Source: Nitrospirota bacterium (GTDB taxonomy: Bacteria; Nitrospinota_A; UBA7883; JACRGQ01). From it: a stretch of DNA of 10,231 nt. Under the pieces are notes generated by a model that was not told the DNA's origin, searched no databases, and saw only the letters and a list, made by a program, of their open reading frames with translations. Shown here piece by piece: positions 1 to 6,352 of the stretch; positions within the stretch are counted from its first letter, which is position 1, and every line of letters begins with the position of its first letter. Made by a program: the position numbers and the translations under genes. The stretch lies in NCBI GenBank assembly GCA_024275775.1, contig JAJRYM010000163.1, positions 1 through 10,231 of the forward strand. Reading direction: 5' to 3'.

Positions 1-737
1 AGCGCGACCTCAATGGTCTTTTCGTCTATCTCTTCTCCGGCGTACGCGCCTATCTGGTCCAGAAGCGATTCCGCGTCTCTCATACTCCCGCTTGCATGGC
101 GGGCGAACATTCCAAGAGCCCCGTCGGTTATTTGGATCTTTTCCTTTTCCGCTATCTGCGCCAGCTTTTTCTTTATCTCGATTTCCGAAAGAGCCCGAAA
201 CTCGAAGCATTGGCATCTGCTGAGAACCGTGTCCGGGATTTTGGAAACCTCCGTTGTGGCGAAAATAAAAAGCGTGTGCGGGGGCGGCTCCTCCAGAGTT
301 TTCAGGAACGCGTTGAACGCCGGCCTTGAAAGCATATGGACCTCGTCCACGATGTAGATTTTCTTCCGGCATTTTACCGGCGCGTACTGAAGATGCTCTC
401 TTATTTCGCGTATTTCGCCCACTCCGTTGTTGGAAGCTCCGTCTATTTCAATAACGTCCAGCGATCTGCCTTCCATTATTTCCTTACAGTTGGCGCATAC
501 GCCGCACGGTTCCTCTGTGGGGCCTTTTTCGCAGTTTACCGACCTTGCGACAATCCTTGCGACGGAAGTTTTACCCACGCCGCGGATGCCGGAAAAGATA
601 TAGGCGTTCGGCAGGCGGTTAAGCTTTACGGCGTTTCTCAACGCCCTTATGATGTGTTGCTGGCCGTTTACCTCGGCGAAGGTGGACGGCCGCCATTTTC
701 TGGCAAGAACAAGATAGTCGCTATTCGTGTTTTCCAT
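1..737 (-). CDS. dnaX: DNA polymerase III subunit gamma/tau, N-terminal part (runs off left edge)
   Basis: This is the AAA+ clamp-loader ATPase that loads the sliding clamp during chromosome replication. Only the first 245 codons are in the window; the reading frame is still open at base 1. Visible landmarks are the opening LARKWRP segment (residues 11-17), the Walker A loop GIRGVGKTS (50-58), four zinc-binding cysteines at 69, 78, 81 and 84, Walker B with DEVH (131-134), sensor 1 (TT, 161-162), the arginine-finger motif LSRCQ (172-176) and sensor 2 around GSMRDAESLLDQ (217-228). All key residues are present. The ATG at 737-735 was chosen because family members begin just before this segment; only a weak GGA lies upstream as a ribosome-binding site. 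The SRP RNA gene lies directly upstream on the same strand, a known bacterial arrangement. The C-terminal gamma/tau-specific region is outside the window. Confidence 0.97.
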   Translation of the reverse strand, partial: MENTNSDYLVLARKWRPSTFAEVNGQQHIIRALRNAVKLNRLPNAYIFSGIRGVGKTSVARIVARSVNCEKGPTEEPCGVCANCKEIMEGRSLDVIEIDGASNNGVGEIREIREHLQYAPVKCRKKIYIVDEVHMLSRPAFNAFLKTLEEPPPHTLFIFATTEVSKIPDTVLSRCQCFEFRALSEIEIKKKLAQIAEKEKIQITDGALGMFARHASGSMRDAESLLDQIGAYAGEEIDEKTIEVA

Positions 738-790
738 TTGAATCCGTAAAACCAGCCGATTCCCGAAACGAACGGTTTTCAGTCGCCCCA

Positions 791-800
791 TAAAAAAAAT
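791..800 (-). terminator. U-run at the 3' end of the SRP RNA
   Basis: Eight consecutive T on the minus strand (799-792) follow the closing GC-rich stem of the SRP RNA. Stem plus U-run resembles an intrinsic terminator. dnaX starts only 54 bases further on and I see no good separate promoter for it, so termination is probably incomplete, or dnaX has a weak promoter I cannot recognise. Confidence 0.55.
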
Positions 801-896
801 GCCGGGCACCCTTACAGCGCCCCCGACACTCTGCGTACCGTTGCTTCCTTCCGGACCTGGCGGGGTTTGCAGGATCGAGTCGCGTAAGACCCGGCA
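800..896 (-). ncRNA. ffs: Signal recognition particle RNA, small (4.5S) bacterial type
   Basis: This RNA scaffolds Ffh in the signal recognition particle, which targets nascent membrane proteins. Read on the minus strand it contains the near-invariant domain IV signature AGGTCCGGAAGGAAGCA (within 841-860) with its GGAA tetraloop. The two ends pair: TGCCGGG at the 5' end with CCCGGCA at the 3' end closes the long hairpin. The predicted length is about 97 nt, in the range of small SRP RNAs without an Alu domain. A promoter (902-930) places the start close to 896, and a run of eight U follows the 3' stem. The gene sits between the DHH-CBS-nucleotidyltransferase gene and dnaX. End positions are inferred from pairing and may be off by a few bases. 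Confidence 0.95.
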
Positions 897-901
897 ATTG
901 A

Positions 902-930
902 ATTGTACCAGTTGAAAACGAGAATATCAC
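902..930 (-). promoter_or_regulatory. Sigma70-type promoter of the SRP RNA gene
   Basis: On the minus strand a -35-like GTGATA (930-925) and a -10 TACAAT (907-902) are separated by 17 bases. The -10 is preceded by TGG, giving an extended -10 (TGGTACAAT). A start about seven bases downstream falls at 895-896, exactly where the paired 5' end of the SRP RNA begins. The match between promoter spacing and RNA end supports both calls. Confidence 0.7.
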
Positions 931-970
931 ATATTTTTGAGGATGGTAATAACGGCGGACAACGGGCGGG

Positions 971-3634
971 TTAGACCCTCGCTGGTTTGAGGCCATGGCT
1001 GTTTTTGAGGAACCGGTAAAACTTTTTAGCGAAGCCGATTTCATCGTCCACAGTCGGCAGGGCATTTTTCAGATTTTCCCTTTGAATCGCCCGCATGACC
1101 ATGCCCAGCAACGGCCCGCTTTTCAAACCGGCTTTCATAAGAGTATGCCCTGAAACCTTCGGCCTGACGTATCGGAGGCAGGTCATGTATTCCACGATGG
1201 CATGTTTAGCGGCGGGGTCGGCAAGGCCGGCCATAACAGCGAGCATGGTTTCAGGTTTCAACTGATTCAGTATTTCGTAAATTACCACCGGAGATTTCGG
1301 TTTCGCTTTCCCCAGAAAGGCGGCGGCATTTGTTCCGGCCATTTTTTCTTCCACCAGTTTCGCCACCTGACCGCCGCTGAAGCCGAGCCTTTGGAAAAAC
1401 TCGGCCGTCTGTTTTTTGCCCAGCCGGCCTGACAGACAAAGAAGATATACACGCCACGGTTTTATACGTTCGTTTTCAAAAGTCAGTCGGTGCCAGTAAA
1501 CGGTCTCCCTTGCGCTTTCTATGAGGGAGTGGAGCTGTTCGTCGTATTTAACGTCCGGGTGGATATACTCCCACAGGCCGAAACTGGCTATTCTCCTCGT
1601 AGCTCTTTCAAGATGCTCTTCGTTGAATATTTGGTAAAGCTCCCCAAAAAGCCTTGCCCCCGATATTTTCGTAACCAGCTCTTTCCTGATGGCTATTTTT
1701 ATGAGGCTTTCCGTCTGCGAGCCGAGTGAGAAATGAAACCTTTCTTCAAACCGGACGGCTCGGAATATGCGGGTCGGGTCTTCAATGAAGCTGAGGTTGT
1801 GAAGCACTCGAATAACGCCGTCTTTAATATCCTGCTGTCCTCCAAAGAAATCTATCAACCGGTTTTTGTCGGAGCCGTTAAGTTTTATGGCAAGCGCGTT
1901 TATCGTGAAATCACGCCTGTAGAGATCGTTTTTAATGGAGCTTAATTCCACAATCGGCAAAGCGGCCGGTTCGGTATAGTATTCGGTTCTCGCCGTGGCG
2001 ACGTCTATTTTTCTGCCGCCGGGAAGCACAAGGATGGCCGTTTTAAATTTGCTGTGGGTTTTGGCGCGGCCGCCGTATCTTTCCACCATCTCGCGCGCGA
2101 AAGCTATGCCGTCTCCTTCCACAACGATATCTATATCGAGATTCGGCCTTCTCATAAGCATATCGCGCACGAACCCGCCCACGGCGTAAGCCGAATAGCC
2201 CATGCTGTCGGCGCAGTCGGCTATCTTTTTGAAAATTTCCCTTGCCTCGGCGGGAAGCCGTTCCCTGATAACCCCCGACAGGTCTCTCGCCACGTTGCGA
2301 TGAATTCTGCGGTGAGGGTATAGCATGCTGGAAGCCGATTTAAGGAAATCCGAATAGATCGCGCGGATTACGTCCATTCTTCCTATAACGCCCATCATTT
2401 TGCCTGAGTCGCCGCAGACGGGAAGCAGTTTCTGTTTCTGGTGAATGATTATGTTTTTAATAGCTTCATAGGCGGCATCCTTTTTTACGGTGGTTATTTC
2501 CGTCTGCATGTACTCCTCGACCGCCGCTTCCCCAACTCCGTGATAGAGAAGTTTTTCCACTATCTGGCGCGTAATGAGTCCGGCTGGTTTCCCTTTTTCA
2601 ATAACGGGTACGGCGTTTATGCTGTGGCGAGTCAGAATCTTTTCAACCGAATTGATGGAATCCTTTCTTCCCACCGAAATAACATGAGAGACCATAAGCT
2701 GTTCCGCCATCGGCGCGGGCGGTATGATTTTTTTGAGCTGGTCGAGAAGGGCTCTCTTCGCCGAGGAGACCAGCATGTTTCTTATGGTCGCCGAAGATGC
2801 CGTCGCGTGGCCTCCGCCTCCGAACCTTTCGGCGACGTGAGCCGCATCCACCGCCTGTATTCGGCTTCGGCCGATGAAATGCAGTCTTCCTTCCATTTCC
2901 ACAATCACAAAAAGCGCGTCCAGATTTTCCATATCCTTGAGCGCGTGGACGACAACGGCAATATCGCCTACGTACCGCTCGGCGCTTCCGATGGCAAACG
3001 CTATTTCAACGCCGTTGATGTTGCGGAATTCAAGCCTGTTTAAAAGTTCGTGCAGGAGTTTTACCTGTTCGGCGTTGAGATCCCGGTGAAGAAAGTCCGA
3101 AACGACGTTCAGGTTGGCCCCTCTTTTAAGTAGAAACTCCGCCGCGCGGAAATCTTCCGCACAGGTGGAAGAAAAGGTGAGGGAGCCGGTATCTTCGTAA
3201 ATTCCCAGCATAAACAGGGTGGCCTCTTCGGGGCTGATTTCCATATTCCGTTCACGCAGAATTTCGGTCATCAGCGTCGTGTTAGCTCCGCGAGGGGCCA
3301 CGCGGCCGTTTGTAAATCTGATGTCGCCGGATTCTACAGGGTGGTGATCGTAAAGTTCTATTTCCACATCCGGGCTGTCGCACAGCACGCCGATGGGGCC
3401 GAGCCTGCTTCTTGAGGTCGTATCAACCACTACCAGTTTACTGACCTGTGAAAGGTCGAACTTTTTCAGCCTCCTTATCGGAAGCGGAAAACCGCTTTTT
3501 TCCAGAAAATTCCGCACGCTTTTTTCCTGCGAGCCGGGAAATACGATTACGGCCTCCGGGTGCAGTTTATGCGCCGCCGCCATAGAGGCGAGGCAGTCGA
3601 AATCGGCGTTTAAATGCGTTGTTATTACAATCAT
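971..3634 (-). CDS. DHH/DHHA1 - CBS - CBS - tRNA nucleotidyltransferase fusion protein (CCA- or A-adding family)
   Basis: This 887-residue multidomain protein has a class II nucleotidyltransferase that should add CCA, or only part of it, to tRNA 3' ends. Order: DHH phosphoesterase-like domain (1-155; DFDCLAS at 11-17, DHHP at 96-99), DHHA1 (about 205-300, GGGGH at 272-276), CBS1 (about 308-362), CBS2 (about 372-428), nucleotidyltransferase head (about 480-635), then a helical tRNA-binding C-terminus. Head motifs are GGFVRD (486-491), catalytic DID (500-502), RRDFTINALA (573-582) and EDPTRIFRAVRFEERF (618-633). The C-terminal segment SGHTLMKAGLKSGPLLG (828-844) is family-typical. The ATG at 3634 is preferred to one 63 bases upstream because a strong Shine-Dalgarno precedes it and the DHH fold begins there. 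This architecture is known in bacteria such as Aquifex and some deltaproteobacteria, where separate CC- and A-adding enzymes may exist. Which activity this one has cannot be read from sequence alone. Confidence 0.93.
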   Translation of the reverse strand: MIVITTHLNADFDCLASMAAAHKLHPEAVIVFPGSQEKSVRNFLEKSGFPLPIRRLKKFDLSQVSKLVVVDTTSRSRLGPIGVLCDSPDVEIELYDHHPVESGDIRFTNGRVAPRGANTTLMTEILRERNMEISPEEATLFMLGIYEDTGSLTFSSTCAEDFRAAEFLLKRGANLNVVSDFLHRDLNAEQVKLLHELLNRLEFRNINGVEIAFAIGSAERYVGDIAVVVHALKDMENLDALFVIVEMEGRLHFIGRSRIQAVDAAHVAERFGGGGHATASSATIRNMLVSSAKRALLDQLKKIIPPAPMAEQLMVSHVISVGRKDSINSVEKILTRHSINAVPVIEKGKPAGLITRQIVEKLLYHGVGEAAVEEYMQTEITTVKKDAAYEAIKNIIIHQKQKLLPVCGDSGKMMGVIGRMDVIRAIYSDFLKSASSMLYPHRRIHRNVARDLSGVIRERLPAEAREIFKKIADCADSMGYSAYAVGGFVRDMLMRRPNLDIDIVVEGDGIAFAREMVERYGGRAKTHSKFKTAILVLPGGRKIDVATARTEYYTEPAALPIVELSSIKNDLYRRDFTINALAIKLNGSDKNRLIDFFGGQQDIKDGVIRVLHNLSFIEDPTRIFRAVRFEERFHFSLGSQTESLIKIAIRKELVTKISGARLFGELYQIFNEEHLERATRRIASFGLWEYIHPDVKYDEQLHSLIESARETVYWHRLTFENERIKPWRVYLLCLSGRLGKKQTAEFFQRLGFSGGQVAKLVEEKMAGTNAAAFLGKAKPKSPVVIYEILNQLKPETMLAVMAGLADPAAKHAIVEYMTCLRYVRPKVSGHTLMKAGLKSGPLLGMVMRAIQRENLKNALPTVDDEIGFAKKFYRFLKNSHGLKPARV

Positions 3635-3641
3635 GAAATAT

Positions 3642-3650
3642 CTCCCCCTT
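3642..3650 (-). promoter_or_regulatory. Strong ribosome-binding site that fixes the start of the tRNA nucleotidyltransferase fusion
   Basis: AAGGGGGAG on the minus strand lies seven bases before the ATG at 3634. It is the best Shine-Dalgarno match in this intergenic region and argues against the in-frame upstream ATG at 3697, which would add 21 residues outside the DHH fold. Confidence 0.75.
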
Positions 3651-3741
3651 AATATTACAACCTTTGATGAATAAGTCGGGCATATCCGTATAGCCAATAT
3701 AAAAAAGTTGCTTCATCGAGGGATGGATGTGAAATTTCATT

Positions 3742-3747
3742 TATAAT
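3742..3747 (+). promoter_or_regulatory. Candidate -10 element for the ppa-mqnE-mqnA operon
   Basis: A perfect TATAAT lies 73 bases before the ppa ATG in the 186-base divergent intergenic region (3635-3820). No convincing -35 hexamer occurs at 16-19 bases upstream, so the call rests on the -10 and its position. A 10-base palindrome TGAAATTTCA (3730-3739) lies just upstream in the would-be spacer and could be an operator. I found no clear promoter for the divergent minus-strand gene here, although the region is AT-rich. Confidence 0.4.
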
Positions 3748-3820
3748 CTGGTAAGGTTGAAATCCGGTTATCGGAAACTTTAACTTTGCACGCGAACGAT
3801 TTTTTAAGGCAGGATTTATT

Positions 3821-4399
3821 ATGGAATTCAGAAGCCATCCTATTCTTCATCCCTGGCACTCGCTGTTACCCGGCGAGAAGGTGCCGGAATTCGTTAACGC
3901 CGTTATAGAAATCCCGATGGGTTCCAAGGTCAAATACGAGCTGGACAAGAAAAGCGGCCTCATAAGGGTGGACAGGATACTGTACGGAGCGGTTTTCTAC
4001 CCGGCGAATTACGGTTTCATACCTCAAACGTGGTGCGAGGATAAAGATCCTCTCGACATTCTGGTTCTGTGCCAGGAGCCGGTTCATCCGCGCTCAATCA
4101 TGGAAGCGCGCGTTATAGGCTCCATGGCCATGATAGACGGCGGCGACGCAGACGACAAAATAATAGGCGTGCATACCACCGATCCCGCCTATATGGACTA
4201 CACCGATATAAGCCAGCTTCCTCCCTTCATGCTCAACGAGCTGAAGAAATTCTTCGAGGATTATAAAAAGCTGGAGGCGAACAAGGAAACGGCCGTTGAT
4301 GAATTTTTCGGCCGGTTCGACGCCCAGCATATCGTAAAAAAGGCGCTGGAAGATTATAATGAGCGAGCGGACGAACTCCGCGACGAATGCCGGGCCTAG
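3821..4399 (+). CDS. ppa: Inorganic pyrophosphatase, family I (soluble)
   Basis: This cytoplasmic enzyme hydrolyses pyrophosphate to two phosphates, pulling biosynthetic reactions forward. The protein has 192 residues, slightly longer than the ~175 of E. coli because of an N-terminal extension of about 10 residues. The signature DKDPLD (74-79) carries the three metal-binding aspartates. D106, D111 and K113 in the DGGDADDK segment match the second metal-binding group, and E30, K38, R52 and Y64 match the E. coli active-site residues E20, K29, R43 and Y55 by alignment from memory. AGGA six bases before the ATG is a reasonable ribosome-binding site. It is the first gene of a plus-strand cluster: its TAG stop is three bases before the preferred mqnE start, so the two are almost certainly co-transcribed. 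Confidence 0.96.
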   Translation: MEFRSHPILHPWHSLLPGEKVPEFVNAVIEIPMGSKVKYELDKKSGLIRVDRILYGAVFYPANYGFIPQTWCEDKDPLDILVLCQEPVHPRSIMEARVIGSMAMIDGGDADDKIIGVHTTDPAYMDYTDISQLPPFMLNELKKFFEDYKKLEANKETAVDEFFGRFDAQHIVKKALEDYNERADELRDECRA

Positions 4400-4401
4400 C
4401 G

Positions 4402-5487
4402 ATGATGGACAGGATAAAGCGAAAAGTTGAGGCCGGGGAAAGGCTTGATTTCGAGGATGGCCTTTTTCTTATGAATTCGCCGGACATTGTTTCCATAGGC
4501 GAGCTGGCGAATATCGTAAGGGAAAGAAAAAACGGCGACAAGGCCTATTACATAATCAACCGGCATATCAACCATACGAATGTCTGCCTGAACGAATGCC
4601 GTTTCTGCGCGTTTCAGAGACAGCCGGACGAGCCGGACGCCTACGCGATGTCCATAGAAGAGGTTTTGAAATCTGCCGAAGAAAACTACTCGGACGATAT
4701 CGCCGAGTTCCATATCGTGGGGGGGCTGAATGAAAGCCTGCCGTATGCCTACTATCGGGATATTATCGCAACTCTTGCGCAAAGATTCCCAAATGTTCAT
4801 CTTCAGGCTTACACGACGGTGGAGATAGCCTATTTCGCCGAGATATCCGGCATGAGCGTGGAAGAAGTTCTGCTGGATTTGAAGCAAGCCGGGCTCGGCT
4901 CGCTTCCGGGCGGCGGGGCGGAAATATTCAGCGAAAAAGTTCGGCAAAAAATCTGCCCTAACAAAATTTCCGGAAACAGGTGGCTGGAGGTGATGGAAGC
5001 GGCGCACATGGCCGGGTTTAAATCAAACGCCACCATGCTGTACGGCCACATAGAAACAGCGGAGGACAGAATAGACCATCTGATAAGACTGCGCGAACTT
5101 CAAGATAAAACCGGCGGTTTCATGGCGTTCATACCTCTTGCCTTTCATCCGAAAAATACGGCGCTGGAGGAGAGGCATTTCACCACCGGCCAGCTCGATA
5201 TAAGAATGCTCGCCGTTTCCAGATTGATGCTGGATAATTTCGATCATATAAAAGCTTTCTGGATTATGATCTCGCCACCCATATCTCAACTGGCGCTTTA
5301 TTTCGGGGTGGATGATATTGACGGCACCGTGATAGAAGAAAAAATCACCCATTCGGCAGGCGCGCGCACAGACCAGTCGCTGACTATCAGCGGGCTTGAA
5401 AGCATGATAGTGGAGGCGGGCAGGGCGCCTGTAAGGCGGGATACGCTGTATAACCCGGTAATATCCGAATCTCTCGCTCTCTCTTAA
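4402..5487 (+). CDS. mqnE: Aminodeoxyfutalosine synthase (radical SAM, menaquinone synthesis)
   Basis: MqnE joins 3-[(1-carboxyvinyl)oxy]benzoate, the MqnA product, to the adenosyl part of SAM to give aminodeoxyfutalosine, the second step of the futalosine pathway. The radical-SAM cluster motif C-x3-C-x2-C is at C62, C66 and C69 (CLNECRFC) of the 361-residue protein. HIVGGLN (104-110), LPGGGAEIF (168-176), the stretch NATMLYGHIET and FIPLAFHPKNT are typical of MqnE, and not of MqnC or CofH. The start is uncertain: ATGs at 4387, 4402 and 4405 share the frame. I prefer 4402 because homologues usually begin near the IKRKVEAGERL segment; the 4387 start would overlap ppa by 13 bases. None has a strong ribosome-binding site, suggesting translational coupling to ppa. 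mqnA follows seven bases after the stop. Confidence 0.93.
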   Translation: MMDRIKRKVEAGERLDFEDGLFLMNSPDIVSIGELANIVRERKNGDKAYYIINRHINHTNVCLNECRFCAFQRQPDEPDAYAMSIEEVLKSAEENYSDDIAEFHIVGGLNESLPYAYYRDIIATLAQRFPNVHLQAYTTVEIAYFAEISGMSVEEVLLDLKQAGLGSLPGGGAEIFSEKVRQKICPNKISGNRWLEVMEAAHMAGFKSNATMLYGHIETAEDRIDHLIRLRELQDKTGGFMAFIPLAFHPKNTALEERHFTTGQLDIRMLAVSRLMLDNFDHIKAFWIMISPPISQLALYFGVDDIDGTVIEEKITHSAGARTDQSLTISGLESMIVEAGRAPVRRDTLYNPVISESLALS

Positions 5488-5494
5488 AGGCCGG

Positions 5495-6334
5495 ATGAAA
5501 ACCAGGCGGCTCCGGTTCGGTTGCCATGATTTTCTCAATGCCAGTCCGTTTACGTTCGCTTTAACCGAAGGGTCGATAGAAGCGGGCTTCGATATAGTTT
5601 TTGCTCCGCCCGCGAAACTTGCCGACTCGTTAAGGGACGGCAAACTTGATATGGCGTTTATTCCTGCGGTGGAGTTCGCTACGATACCCGGCCTTAAAAT
5701 AGTTCCCGGCATTTCCATCGCGGCCATGGGCGAAGTGGGCACCGTTCTACTTGTATCGAACGGGAGCCTATGGGAGATAAGCAAAGTGGCCGCCGATAAC
5801 AGAAGCCGAACATCGGCCGCTCTTCTTAAAATACTGTTCGGGGAATATTTCAGGAAAGAGGCTAGAATAATCAACTCCCGCAGTCTTGCCCCTGAAACGA
5901 TGATGGAATCGGCCGACGCCGCCCTTGTGATAGGCGACGAATCTTTCGGCATCGACAGGGAAAAGTACAGGGTTACCGACCTCGCCGAAGCATGGTTCGC
6001 GTTTACCGGCAAGCCGATTGTTTTCGCGCTGTTGTGCGTAAGGGATGGAGTGGATGCCGATGCGGCCGTCAGAGCGCTTGAAAAATCAAAAAGGGAGGCT
6101 TTACAAAACCCCGAAGAGTTCTGTTCCGAAATTGCTCCGCGTTTTAGCGTGCCGGCGGAAGTCTGCCGCGATTATTTGACTAAAAAAATACGTTACGATC
6201 TTAATTCGGACGACCTTGAAGGCTTACAGCTTTTTTTCCGGCTCGCCGCTAAAAACAGCATTATCGAGCAGGAGCCGGAAATTCGCTTTTACGGAGCTTC
6301 TCCGGAAACCGGCAAACCGGCAACCGGAGAGTAA
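5495..6334 (+). CDS. mqnA: Chorismate dehydratase (menaquinone synthesis)
   Basis: MqnA dehydrates chorismate to 3-[(1-carboxyvinyl)oxy]benzoate, committing it to menaquinone by the futalosine route. The 279-residue protein has a periplasmic-binding-protein-like fold without a signal peptide. Family landmarks are the N-terminal FLNASPF (13-19, usually N-x-x-P-L, carrying the conserved Asn15), the KLDMAFIPAVEF segment (50-61), GEVGTVLLVS (79-88) and ALVIGDESF in the second half. The usual Ser in the S-V-L-L segment is Thr83 here. The C-terminal tail after about residue 262 is rich in Pro, Gly and Glu and looks disordered. The gene starts seven bases after mqnE, with AAAGG as a modest ribosome-binding site overlapping the mqnE stop. 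Its product is the MqnE substrate, so the two genes encode consecutive steps. Confidence 0.92.
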   Translation: MKTRRLRFGCHDFLNASPFTFALTEGSIEAGFDIVFAPPAKLADSLRDGKLDMAFIPAVEFATIPGLKIVPGISIAAMGEVGTVLLVSNGSLWEISKVAADNRSRTSAALLKILFGEYFRKEARIINSRSLAPETMMESADAALVIGDESFGIDREKYRVTDLAEAWFAFTGKPIVFALLCVRDGVDADAAVRALEKSKREALQNPEEFCSEIAPRFSVPAEVCRDYLTKKIRYDLNSDDLEGLQLFFRLAAKNSIIEQEPEIRFYGASPETGKPATGE

Positions 6335-6352
6335 CCCCGGATTACTCCGGGG
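6335..6352 (+). terminator. Hairpin between convergent mqnA and pnp, candidate terminator of the mqn operon
   Basis: CCCCGGA and TCCGGGG form a perfect seven-base-pair stem around the loop TTAC, directly after the mqnA stop. On the plus strand it is followed by CTGGTTTT, a short T tract displaced by four bases, so it is an imperfect intrinsic terminator. The loop contains the pnp stop codon (6344-6342). On the minus strand no T tract follows, so it is less likely to terminate pnp. Confidence 0.45.

Noticed and set aside
940..966. Direct repeats of AACGG/GGCGG type after the nucleotidyltransferase gene
   Set aside because: They are short and imperfect, form no terminator hairpin, and lie just upstream of the SRP RNA promoter without matching any element I know.
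721..1065. Minus-strand 114-codon frame spanning 721-1065
   Set aside because: It overlaps the SRP RNA gene and the 3' end of the nucleotidyltransferase gene in another frame; the RNA signature explains this region better.
2441..3043. Plus-strand open frame of 200 codons
   Set aside because: It lies wholly inside the DHH-CBS part of the minus-strand fusion gene, has no ribosome-binding site of note and shows no known motif.
3635..3697. Upstream ATG at 3697 adding 21 residues to the DHH-CBS-nucleotidyltransferase protein
   Set aside because: It lacks a good ribosome-binding site, and the DHH fold begins at the downstream ATG, which has a strong AAGGGGGAG.
5023..6012. Minus-strand open frame of 329 codons opposite mqnE and mqnA
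   Set aside because: It is antisense to two well-recognised genes, crosses their junction, and its translation shows no recognisable domain. It is explained by the codon use of the real genes.
6306..6328. Tandem AAACCGGC repeats at the end of mqnA
   Set aside because: Two perfect copies and one partial copy lie inside the coding tail and encode a Gly/Lys/Pro-rich stretch; too short for a meaningful repeat element.
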